From Chloroflexota bacterium (GTDB lineage: Bacteria; Chloroflexota; Limnocylindria; Limnocylindrales; CSP1-4), in assembly GCA_013694835.1 (NCBI GenBank), contig JACDBP010000085.1:1-6805 (forward strand): a DNA stretch of 6,805 nt, written 5' to 3'. The translations under genes were made by a program, and so were the position numbers. This document shows positions 1 through 6,358 of the stretch, in pieces. Every line of letters starts with the position of its first letter. Within the stretch, counting starts at the first letter, position 1. The notes beneath the pieces were generated by a model. That model ran no database searches. It saw only the letters and a program-made list of their open reading frames with translations, and had not been told where the DNA came from.

Positions 1-121
1 GCCTCAGGGGACCGTGCCGGCGGACTCGGACGACCGGCGGCCGATCCTCATCCTCACCGGGCTGCTCCTCGTGCTCGGAGCCGCAGTGATCAGTCTGCGG
101 AGCATCGCCCGCCGCGCCTGA
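1..121 (+). CDS. C-terminal fragment of a membrane-anchored protein (unrecognised)
   Basis: The 5' end lies outside the window. The reading frame (first full codon at base 2) is open for 39 codons to a TGA at 119-121. The visible end has a polar stretch (PADSDDRRP), then about 18 hydrophobic residues (ILILTGLLLVLGAAVISL), then a short basic tail (RSIARRA). This is the pattern of a single C-terminal transmembrane helix with its positive tail in the cytoplasm, so the bulk of the protein is probably extracytoplasmic. No LPXTG or PEP-CTERM-like sorting motif is visible. Frame 1 is also open here but reads as an Arg/Pro/His-rich shadow. The family cannot be named from this fragment, and no functional link to polA is evident. 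The stop lies 40 bp before polA. Confidence 0.6.
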   Translation, partial: PQGTVPADSDDRRPILILTGLLLVLGAAVISLRSIARRA

Positions 122-149
122 CGCACCCGGGTCGGGACCGGCGCGCGGC

Positions 150-155
150 TACACT
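150..155 (+). promoter_or_regulatory. Probable -10 box of a leaderless polA promoter
   Basis: TACACT at 150-155 fits the TANNNT -10 consensus and is followed by exactly six bases (CGGGCC) before the GTG start at 162. Transcription normally starts about 6-7 bases after a -10 box, which would place the first transcribed base at or next to the start codon. There is no Shine-Dalgarno sequence in this gap, and no convincing -35 box about 17 bp upstream. The same element with the same spacing lies before mutM. Known leaderless promoters in Deinococcus and Actinobacteria have this layout; its use here is inferred. Confidence 0.6.
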
Positions 156-161
156 CGGGCC

Positions 162-3100
162 GTGGAACGGCTCATGCTCATCGACGCGCACAGCCTGATC
201 TATCGCGCGTACTTCGCCCTCATCGAGACGCCGCTCACCACGAGTCGTGGTCAACTCGTCAACGCGGCGTTCGGCTTCTGGAGCATCATCCTGCGCGGCT
301 TCCAGGACGTGAAGCCGGACTACGTCATCGCCTGCTTCGACGTCGGGCGCTCGTTCCGCGCCGACATGTACAGCGAGTACAAGGCCACCCGTCGCCCCAC
401 GCCGGACGACCTCCGTGACCAATTCCCGATCATCCGCGAGCTGCTCACCGCGTTCCGCATCCCGATGTACGAGATGCAGGGGTTCGAGGCGGACGACCTG
501 ATCGGCGCGCTGACGCGCCAGGCCGAGGAACAGGGCCTGGCATCGATGATCGTCTCGGGCGACCTGGACATGCTCCAGCTCGCCAGCGAGAACGTCAGCC
601 TGATGACGACCCGCATGGGCGTCCAGTCGACCGTCATCTATGACCCCGACCGCATCCGGGAGCGATACGGGCTCGAGCCTCGGCAGATGATCGACTTCAA
701 GGCGCTCAAGGGCGACACCACCGACAACATCCCGGGCGTCCCGGGTGTCGGCGACAAGACCGCCTCCGCCTGGCTGCAGGCTCACGGCACGCTGGAGGGT
801 CTCTATGCCAACCTTGACTCGATCAAGCCGGAGCGCTTCCGCGCCAAGCTCGCCGAACTGAAGGACGACGTCTACCTCTGGCGGGACCTGGTGACGATCG
901 ACCGCGACGCTCCGATCGAGTTGGACCTGAGCCACGCTCGGCTCGGCGATTACGACCGCAAGGAGGTCTTCCGGCTCTTCCGCGAGTACGAGTTCCGAAC
1001 GCTCGTGGAGCGGCTGCCGGCCGTCGACGGCGAGGACGAACGAGCACCAGGCGAGCTGCTGCGACAGGCAGACCGCTCCGCGCCCGTGCCGGCGGCGCTG
1101 GTGCCCGGACGGGTGCTGGCCGCGGATCGGAACAAGGGCGACTCGCCCATGGGGGAGGGGACTGGGCTCCAGCTGAGCCTGGATTTCGGATCGCTGACCC
1201 GCGGCCAGGCGACGGCCAGCCAGACGAACGGCGCGGCTCAGGTGACGGAGGCTGGCGCAGGGCCTGAGGGAGCCGAGCCCGAGCGTGCCGGGCCTGCGGG
1301 TGCCGAGCCCGCCGCAGCGGCCGGGGTGCCCGAGTCTGCAGGCACGGAGCCCGTCAGTGGCGATCCCGCGAAGGATGCGGTCGAGGCGCCCGCCGCCGAC
1401 GCGCGCGGTCCCGGGGCGGAGCCCATCGCCAGGGCACTGCCGCACGACCCGCGGGAGCGCCTGCTCGCAGCGATCCGCGACCCCGATCTCGTGGAGCGCT
1501 TCGACGAGGGCAGCGACTTGCGCGGGTGGCTGGGCGGCCAGCCGGACCTGACGGTCGGCGTGGCGCTGAGCGACCCCCGTCCGCGACGGGGCGAGCTGCT
1601 CGGCCTGGCGGTCGCGGCACCCGATGGCCGCGTGGTCGCCGCCGACGCGAACCTGGCGAACCGCCTCGCCTTCGAGCTGCTCGACACCGGTCGCGCCCTG
1701 GCGGGGCACGAGGTCAAGCCGTTCCTCGTCTGGGAGCTGGCCCGGCGCGACCCCGAGGCGCGGGCGGATCCTCGGTCCCTTGGGGAGCCGCTGCCACCGG
1801 TGGCCTTCGACAGCCAGATCGCCGCGTACATCCTGAACGCCGCGCTTCGCAGCCAGTCCCTGACCGACATCTGCGCCGAGCGGCTGTCGGTGGAGCTGCC
1901 ACCCGTGGGGGCGCTGCGCGGGCCGGACCATGCGGCCGTCCAGGCGCTGGCGGTGACTGCCGCTCGCGGCTCACTCGAACCCGATCTCAGTGGGCATGGC
2001 TTCGAGCGACTGTACCGCGAGCTGGAACTGCCGCTCATCCCGGCGCTCGCGACGATGGAGGCCGCGGGGGTGGCGCTGGACCATGCGGCCATCGCCGAGC
2101 TGCGCGAGACGTTCAGCACGGAGATCGATCGGCTGCGCGGCGAGATCTACGCCGACGTCGGCCACGAGTTCACGCTCGGCTCGCCCAAGCAGCTGGAGCA
2201 GGTCCTGTTCTACGAGCTGAACCTGCCGCGGGGACGTCGAACCAAGACGGGGTTCTCCACGGACGCGGGGGTCCTGGAGGACCTGCGGGCGGCGCACCCG
2301 ATGGTCAGCAAGCTGCTCGACTGGCGGCTGTACTCCAAGCTCAAGAGCACGTACGTCGATGCCCTGCCTGCGCTCGTGGACCCGCTCACGGACCGGGTGC
2401 ACACCACCTTCCACCAGGCGGTCGCCTCGACAGGGCGGCTGAGCTCGACCGATCCGAACCTGCAGAACATCCCCATCCGGACGGAGCTCGGCCGGCGGAT
2501 CCGACGGGCGTTCGTGGCGGGCAGCCCGGACACGGTGCTGGTGGCCGCCGACTACAGCCAGATCGAGCTGCGGATCCTCGCCCACGTCTCGGGCGACGTG
2601 CATCTGAAGGAGGCGTTCGAGCGCCACGCCGACATCCACCGCGAGACAGCCGCTCGTGTGCTCCACAAGCCGCCGCAGGACGTCACGCCGAGCGAGCGTT
2701 CGATGGCCAAGATGGTCAACTTCGGACTCGCCTACGGGATGAGCGACTTCGGGCTGTCGTCACGGGCGAACATCCCGCGCCAGGAGGCGCAGGAGTTCAT
2801 CAACAGCTACTTCGCGGCGTACAGCGGCATCGCCTACTACATGATCCACATCAAGGACCTGGCGAAACGCCAGGGCTACGTGGAGACCCTCCTCGGCCGG
2901 CGCCGCTGGATCCCGGAGCTGGAGGCACGCAACCCTTCGCTTCGCTCGGCGGGGGAGCGGATGGCGATCAACATGCCCATCCAGGGGACCGCCGCGGACG
3001 TCATGAAGATCGGTCTCATCCGGCTCCATGAGCGTCTCCGCCGGGAGGGCTCGCGTGCGCGGATGCTGCTCTCGGTCCACGACGAGGTGTTGCTGGAGGT

Positions 3101-3257
3101 GCCGCGCGGCGAGGTCGAGGCACTGGTTCCGACGATCCGCGCCGCGATGGAGGACGCGCTGCCGCTGAGCGTGCCGCTGACCGTCGACATCAAGACCGGC
3201 GAGGACTGGGAATCGTTGACGCCGATGCCGGACCCGGCGCTTGCCGGGGTCGGCTGA
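162..3257 (+). CDS. polA: DNA polymerase I with long inter-domain linker
   Basis: This 1031-residue Pol I fills gaps during excision repair and removes RNA primers. The 5'-3' exonuclease domain spans about residues 1-287. Its metal ligands are present: D8, D60, E109/D111/D112, D134/D136, D185/D188, followed by a helix-hairpin-helix (PGVPGVGDKT, 191-200). Residues about 288-425 are a low-complexity Ala/Gly/Pro/Glu linker containing QLSLDF (337-342), a likely sliding-clamp peptide. The 3'-5' exonuclease fold (about 430-610) is degenerate: by eye, E. coli D355, E357 and D424 align with G466, A468 and F521, so proofreading is probably absent, as in Taq. The polymerase domain (about 612-1025) is intact: motif A D797 (DYSQIELR), O-helix R846/K850/F854/Y858, QGTAAD at 941-946 and motif C H973-D974-E975. 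F854 predicts discrimination against dideoxynucleotides. Taq has 832 residues and E. coli Pol I 928, so this enzyme is long because of the linker. The GTG at 162 was chosen over the ATG at 174 because it keeps the full first strand (MERLMLIDAHSL) and fits the six-base spacing from TACACT. Confidence 0.97.
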   Translation: MERLMLIDAHSLIYRAYFALIETPLTTSRGQLVNAAFGFWSIILRGFQDVKPDYVIACFDVGRSFRADMYSEYKATRRPTPDDLRDQFPIIRELLTAFRIPMYEMQGFEADDLIGALTRQAEEQGLASMIVSGDLDMLQLASENVSLMTTRMGVQSTVIYDPDRIRERYGLEPRQMIDFKALKGDTTDNIPGVPGVGDKTASAWLQAHGTLEGLYANLDSIKPERFRAKLAELKDDVYLWRDLVTIDRDAPIELDLSHARLGDYDRKEVFRLFREYEFRTLVERLPAVDGEDERAPGELLRQADRSAPVPAALVPGRVLAADRNKGDSPMGEGTGLQLSLDFGSLTRGQATASQTNGAAQVTEAGAGPEGAEPERAGPAGAEPAAAAGVPESAGTEPVSGDPAKDAVEAPAADARGPGAEPIARALPHDPRERLLAAIRDPDLVERFDEGSDLRGWLGGQPDLTVGVALSDPRPRRGELLGLAVAAPDGRVVAADANLANRLAFELLDTGRALAGHEVKPFLVWELARRDPEARADPRSLGEPLPPVAFDSQIAAYILNAALRSQSLTDICAERLSVELPPVGALRGPDHAAVQALAVTAARGSLEPDLSGHGFERLYRELELPLIPALATMEAAGVALDHAAIAELRETFSTEIDRLRGEIYADVGHEFTLGSPKQLEQVLFYELNLPRGRRTKTGFSTDAGVLEDLRAAHPMVSKLLDWRLYSKLKSTYVDALPALVDPLTDRVHTTFHQAVASTGRLSSTDPNLQNIPIRTELGRRIRRAFVAGSPDTVLVAADYSQIELRILAHVSGDVHLKEAFERHADIHRETAARVLHKPPQDVTPSERSMAKMVNFGLAYGMSDFGLSSRANIPRQEAQEFINSYFAAYSGIAYYMIHIKDLAKRQGYVETLLGRRRWIPELEARNPSLRSAGERMAINMPIQGTAADVMKIGLIRLHERLRREGSRARMLLSVHDEVLLEVPRGEVEALVPTIRAAMEDALPLSVPLTVDIKTGEDWESLTPMPDPALAGVG
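1170..1187 (+). other. Candidate beta-clamp-binding peptide in PolA linker (QLSLDF)
   Basis: Codons 337-342 of polA encode QLSLDF, followed by G. The peptide sits in an otherwise low-complexity linker between the 5' nuclease and the degenerate 3'-5' exonuclease domain. It resembles the eubacterial sliding-clamp motif QL[SD]LF and its hexapeptide variants (Q-x-x-L-x-F/L). A short, hydrophobic, Q-led peptide in a disordered Ala/Gly/Pro stretch is how clamp-binding motifs are usually displayed. Clamp binding is inferred from sequence alone. Confidence 0.5.
1260..1319 (+). repeat. Two-copy 30-bp tandem repeat in the PolA linker
   Basis: Unit 1 (1260-1289) and unit 2 (1290-1319) are in phase with the codons. 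Their first 22 bases differ at only two positions, and similarity then fades. They encode the ten-residue units GPEGAEPERA and GPAGAEPAAA (PolA residues 367-376 and 377-386). This suggests that the linker grew partly by an in-frame duplication. Confidence 0.75.
3228..3253 (+). terminator. GC hairpin at the polA 3' end (weak terminator candidate)
   Basis: The arms are 3228-3238 and 3243-3253, with a GCTT loop. Six G/C pairs next to the loop are perfect, followed by one A/G mismatch, one G-T wobble and three more G/C pairs. The hairpin ends just before the polA stop codon (3255-3257). No T-tract follows, so it is not a standard intrinsic terminator. It could slow polymerase or protect the 3' end ahead of the separate mutM promoter, or be chance structure in GC-rich coding sequence. 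Confidence 0.2.
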
Positions 3258-3293
3258 CCCTCACGCCGGCCGGACCTCGTCGGGCGCTCACCC

Positions 3294-3299
3294 TACACT
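3294..3299 (+). promoter_or_regulatory. Probable -10 box of a leaderless mutM promoter
   Basis: TACACT at 3294-3299 is followed by six bases (CGGACC) and then the ATG at 3306, the same spacing as before polA. Across the 15 bases from TACACT through the start codon, the two sites agree at 13. No clear -35 box or Shine-Dalgarno sequence is visible. The element lies in the 48-bp polA-mutM gap, so mutM probably has its own start even if some polA transcripts read through. Confidence 0.6.
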
Positions 3300-3305
3300 C
3301 GGACC

Positions 3306-4274
3306 ATGCCCGAGCTTCCCGAGGTCGAGACCATCGCGCGCGAGCTACGGCCGCTCCTGGATGGCGCGACGATCACAGGATTCCAGACCGATTGGCCGCG
3401 CGCCATCAAGTATCCGGACCCGGAGCGGTTCGCGACGCAGCTCGCCGGGCGGGAGGTGCTGGACGTCACCCGGCGTGCCAAGTGGCTGATCATGCCGCTC
3501 AGCGGGGACATGGTGCTGGCTGTCCAGGTCAAGATGACCGGCCAACTGTTCGTGGTCGAGCCGCACGTCACGGGTGACCGTCACGTCCACCACGTGTTCG
3601 CCCTCGCCGATGGGCGCGAGCTGCGCATCCGCGACGTCCGCAAGTTCGGCCGCCTGGGGCTCTACCGGCGCGGCGAGGAAGGGCTGATCCTCGGCGCGGA
3701 CGACATCGGCGAGCTGTACGACCAGTTCGGGCCGGAACCGCTGGCCGAGGATTTCACCGTCCGCCGCTTCCGGGCCCTCATCCGGACGCGCCGGGGCCGT
3801 CTCAAGCCACTGCTGATGGACCAGGCGTTTCTCGCCGGCATCGGCAACATCTACGCCGACGAGGCTCTCTGGCGGGCGAGACTCCACCCACTGCGCAGCG
3901 CGGCGAGCCTGAAGCCGGATGACGAGCGCCGGCTCTACACGGCCATCCGAGACGTGCTCGGAGAGGGCATCGCCCGGCGCGGCTCGTCCGTGGATGACTA
4001 CACGGCGCCCGAGGGTGACGGTGAGATGCAGCGCTACCTGAACGTCTACCAGCGGACCGGTACGCCCTGTCGCCGGTGCGACCGACCCCTGCGTCGGTTC
4101 GTGCTGGGGATGCGCAGCACCCACTTCTGCTCCTGGTGCCAGCGGTTGCCACGTGCCGAGCAGACGCCGGCCAACCGGAAGCTACTCAAAGGTGCCGTAG
4201 CGAATGCGCGTCGCGGGCCGCGATGGAGCGAGCTACCGCTCGGCGAGGGCGCCGTGGGAGCGGAGCGCGACTGA
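3306..4274 (+). CDS. mutM: Formamidopyrimidine-DNA glycosylase (8-oxoguanine glycosylase/AP lyase)
   Basis: This 322-residue Fpg/MutM excises oxidised purines such as 8-oxoguanine and FapyG, then cleaves the abasic site. The N-terminus PELPEVE supplies the catalytic Pro2 (exposed after Met removal) and Glu3, which fixes the ATG at 3306 as the start. K59 (RRAKW) is the conserved active-site lysine; M78 (VKMTGQL) and R112-F114 (VRKFGR) fit the DNA-intercalation positions. The helix-two-turns-helix follows (about 165-187), with N181 in GIGNIYADEA. The C-terminal zinc finger is complete, C255-x2-C258-x16-C275-x2-C278, with R270 at the lesion-recognition position. The fold ends near residue 280, but about 42 more residues follow, rich in Arg, Gly, Ala and Glu, where the E. 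coli enzyme (269 residues) stops close to the finger. The gene lies 48 bp after polA, which can fill the gaps MutM creates, and its last base overlaps the ABC-F start. Confidence 0.97.
   Translation: MPELPEVETIARELRPLLDGATITGFQTDWPRAIKYPDPERFATQLAGREVLDVTRRAKWLIMPLSGDMVLAVQVKMTGQLFVVEPHVTGDRHVHHVFALADGRELRIRDVRKFGRLGLYRRGEEGLILGADDIGELYDQFGPEPLAEDFTVRRFRALIRTRRGRLKPLLMDQAFLAGIGNIYADEALWRARLHPLRSAASLKPDDERRLYTAIRDVLGEGIARRGSSVDDYTAPEGDGEMQRYLNVYQRTGTPCRRCDRPLRRFVLGMRSTHFCSWCQRLPRAEQTPANRKLLKGAVANARRGPRWSELPLGEGAVGAERD
4262..4265 (+). promoter_or_regulatory. Ribosome binding site for the ABC-F gene
   Basis: GGAG at 4262-4265 lies eight bases before the ATG at 4274, with a second GGGAG at 4256-4260. 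Both are inside the end of mutM. Together with the TGATG stop/start overlap they support initiation at 4274, not at upstream in-frame codons, and suggest translational coupling to mutM. This contrasts with polA and mutM, which have no such site. Confidence 0.6.
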
Positions 4275-6358
4275 TGGCGATCCTGCGCCTCGAGGCTCTG
4301 CGTCGGGAGATCGGCGACTTCGTGATCCTCGATTCCATCGATGCTGCCGTCGCCCATGGCGAGCGGATCGGTCTCGTCGGTGCCAACGGGGCCGGCAAGA
4401 CGACGCTCCTCAAGCTCGCCGCGGGCGCCGATGAGCCGGACGGCGGTCGGGTCATCCGGAAGGCGGGCCTGCGCATCGGGCTGCTGACCCAGGAGGCCAA
4501 CCTGGACCCGGTCTTCGCGGCCGCGCCCTCGGTACGCATCGGGGTCCGGGCCGGCGCCGAGGAGGTGGAGGTCCTCGAGGGTGAGCTGGCAGCGATCGAG
4601 TCCGCAGGTGCCGACGCCGTGGAGAGTCCTCGTTACGCCGCGCTCCGCGACCGTTTCGAGCAGCTGGACGGCTACCACCTGGACCAGCGCGTGGAGGCGA
4701 CGCTCTCGGGGCTCGGCCTCACCCGCGACGAGTGGGACCGTTCGCCGCTGGAGCTGTCCGGTGGCGAGCAGACGCGGGCAGCCCTGGCGCGCCTCGTGGT
4801 ATCGGATCCCGACCTGCTGATGCTCGACGAGCCGACCAACCACCTCGATCTCGCGGCGCTCGAGTGGCTCGAGGATGCGCTCGTGAGGCGCTCCCGGGCA
4901 CTGCTGGTCGCCTCGCACGATCGAGCGTTCCTGGATGCCGTCGTGCAGCGCGTCTGGGAGCTTCGACACCGTCGCATCGAGGCGTTCCGTGGCGACTACT
5001 CGGCGTACCTGCGGCAGCGGGCCGCCCGCGACGAGCGGCTCGCGAAGGACGCCGAGAACAGTGCCACCTCCATCGCCCGGGAGCTGGAGCTCATCCAGCG
5101 ATACCGGAGTCACAGGAAGTACTCGAAGATGCACGAGCACGAGCGCCGGCTCGAGGCGATCAGGCAGACGGCCATCGACGCACCACGGAAGGGCCCGAAC
5201 CTCAAGCTCAGCACGAGCGCTCTGATGGGTGGCGGGCCGGTCCGCTCGGGGGACATGGTGGTCCAGCTGCGCGACCTGGTGGTGGGCTTTCGCGGCGGTC
5301 CCGATTCGCCGGGTTCAAAGACGCCGGTGCTCAGCATCCCCCGGCTGGAGGCCAGCCGCGGCGACCGGATCGGCATCGTCGGGCCGAACGGCGCGGGCAA
5401 GACCACGCTGCTGCGGACGATCGCCGGTGAGCTGGCGCCGTTGGAGGGGATGCTCAAGCTCGGTGCCGCGGTGCAGCCCGCGTACCTCGCACAGATCCGG
5501 CGCGCCGCCTTCCCGGGAGCGACCGTGCTGGACGCGCTGCTGTCGGTGGCACGCGCGGACAACGGTCCCGCGCGATCCTACCTGGCTCGCTTCCTGTTTC
5601 GCGGCGAGGACGTGTTCAAGCCGGTCTCGGAGCTCTCCGGCGGGGAGCGATCTCGCCTCGAGCTGGCCCTTCTCGGCATCATGCCGGCGAACCTGCTGCT
5701 GCTCGACGAGCCAACGAACCACCTCGATATCCCGGCGCGAGAGGCCCTCGAGTCGTTCCTGCGCGAGTCTCCGGCGACGCTGCTCGTCGTGTCGCACGAC
5801 CGGCGGCTCCTGGACGGCCTCTGCGACCGGCTGTGGGTCGTGGAGGGCGGCGGGCCTGGCTCGCCCGGGCGTGCGGCGGCCTTCGAGGGCCGCTATCGCG
5901 AATGGCGCGCGGCACAGGCCGATGGCTGGACGGTCGCAGGCGAGCTGGAGCTCCAGTCGCGGCGGCTCGACGGAGGCCGGTCGCCCGTTGGGTCGCCACT
6001 GCGCGGCGCAGGGCGGCGGAACGGTGGCGAACCGTCCGCCTTGAATGGACGCACGTCTGGCGGCCGGTCGCGTGGCGGGACCGGACTCGGGATCCTCCCG
6101 GCGGTCACAGCGCCGCGCGCCGCGAAGCCGGCTGCGCTCTCCAAGGACGCTTACCGCCGTCAGCGGTCAGCTGTCGAAGAGGACCTGACGCGGCTCGGCT
6201 TGCGCAGGACGCACCTCGAGCTGGCACTGGGCGATCCTGCGGTGCACGCGAACTTCGTCGAGCTTCGGCGGGTCACGAGCGAGCTCGCCGATGTCGACAC
6301 GGCGCTCGCCCAGGTCGAGGACGCCTGGCTCGCGCTCGAGGAGCGGGCGCCTCGATGA
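4274..6358 (+). CDS. ABC-F family ATPase with Uup-like C-terminal coiled coil
   Basis: This is a soluble 694-residue protein with two ABC cassettes and no membrane segments, so it is an ABC-F protein and not a transporter. Cassette 1 has Walker A GANGAGKT (36-43), Q73, signature LSGGEQTR (161-168), Walker B D185-E186 and switch H215. Cassette 2 has GPNGAGKT (370-377), Q407, LSGGERSR (454-461), D478-E479 and H508. Both sites look catalytically complete. The linker between cassettes (about 243-320) is the charged, helical P-site-tRNA-facing region of ABC-F factors, with basic residues R277, R279, R281, K282 and K285. A Gly/Arg/Ser/Pro-rich, probably disordered stretch (about 560-620) leads to a charged helical segment (about 622-690) resembling the Uup C-terminal coiled coil. 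ABC-F proteins act on ribosomes; E. coli Uup also binds branched DNA, which is interesting beside polA and mutM. The same frame is open back to 4076 but lies within mutM; the ATG at 4274 gives the natural N-terminus MAILRLEAL. The subfamily (Uup, YdiF or antibiotic-resistance type) cannot be settled by eye. Confidence 0.93.
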   Translation: MAILRLEALRREIGDFVILDSIDAAVAHGERIGLVGANGAGKTTLLKLAAGADEPDGGRVIRKAGLRIGLLTQEANLDPVFAAAPSVRIGVRAGAEEVEVLEGELAAIESAGADAVESPRYAALRDRFEQLDGYHLDQRVEATLSGLGLTRDEWDRSPLELSGGEQTRAALARLVVSDPDLLMLDEPTNHLDLAALEWLEDALVRRSRALLVASHDRAFLDAVVQRVWELRHRRIEAFRGDYSAYLRQRAARDERLAKDAENSATSIARELELIQRYRSHRKYSKMHEHERRLEAIRQTAIDAPRKGPNLKLSTSALMGGGPVRSGDMVVQLRDLVVGFRGGPDSPGSKTPVLSIPRLEASRGDRIGIVGPNGAGKTTLLRTIAGELAPLEGMLKLGAAVQPAYLAQIRRAAFPGATVLDALLSVARADNGPARSYLARFLFRGEDVFKPVSELSGGERSRLELALLGIMPANLLLLDEPTNHLDIPAREALESFLRESPATLLVVSHDRRLLDGLCDRLWVVEGGGPGSPGRAAAFEGRYREWRAAQADGWTVAGELELQSRRLDGGRSPVGSPLRGAGRRNGGEPSALNGRTSGGRSRGGTGLGILPAVTAPRAAKPAALSKDAYRRQRSAVEEDLTRLGLRRTHLELALGDPAVHANFVELRRVTSELADVDTALAQVEDAWLALEERAPR
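6015..6040 (+). repeat. Strong inverted repeat in the ABC-F linker coding region
   Basis: GGCGG (6015-6019) pairs with CCGCC (6036-6040), and ACGGT (6021-6025) pairs with ACCGT (6031-6035). One A (6020) bulges, and the loop is GGCGA (6026-6030). This gives ten base pairs closing a five-base loop. It lies inside codons for the low-complexity Gly/Arg-rich stretch, where protein sequence is least constrained. It may be an mRNA structure or chance in GC-rich DNA. Confidence 0.4.
6338..6343 (+). promoter_or_regulatory. Ribosome binding site for coaE
   Basis: GAGGAG at 6338-6343 lies 11 bases before the ATG at 6355. The spacing is slightly long but usable, and the start overlaps the upstream stop as ATGA, so re-initiation after the ABC-F gene is also likely. 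The site supports 6355 over the in-frame GTG at 6361. Confidence 0.5.

Noticed and set aside
126..141. Short inverted repeat around CCGG in the gap before polA
   Set aside because: Only four pairs form before mismatches interrupt the stem, so it is too weak to call an operator or terminator.
1023..1436. Possibility that the PolA linker marks a frameshift or gene fusion
   Set aside because: The frame is continuous and codon use stays GC-biased in the third position. Conserved domains resume on the far side in the expected order, so it is an insertion or expanded linker, not a break.
90..1931. 613-codon open frame on the minus strand opposite the first half of polA
   Set aside because: It is antisense to a well-supported polA and runs through the intergenic gap. 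Its product is rich in Arg, Ala, Gly, Val and Asp with no domain motif, the usual shadow of third-position GC in GC-rich genes.
1526..3031. 501-codon open frame on the plus strand inside polA
   Set aside because: It is in another frame from the polymerase domain, which has intact motifs A, B and C. The product is Arg/Gly/Ala/Pro-biased with no recognisable domain.
3345..4124. 259-codon minus-strand open frame opposite mutM
   Set aside because: It lies entirely within the complement of a conserved gene, and no motif or start signal was seen.
4076..4273. Upstream extension of the ABC-F frame by 66 codons
   Set aside because: It overlaps mutM completely and encodes Arg/Ala-rich sequence. The ATG at 4274 has a ribosome binding site and gives the standard ABC-F N-terminus.
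4046..5140. 364-codon minus-strand open frame spanning the mutM/ABC-F junction
   Set aside because: It is antisense to the MutM zinc finger and ABC-F cassette 1, both clearly real, and it has shadow-like composition. Crossing a gene boundary does not add support.
5945..5956. Perfect 12-bp palindrome CTGGAGCTCCAG
   Set aside because: It lies inside ABC-F codons for ELELQ with no flanking symmetry or second copy noticed. This is likely a by-product of Glu-Leu-rich GC codons, not an operator.
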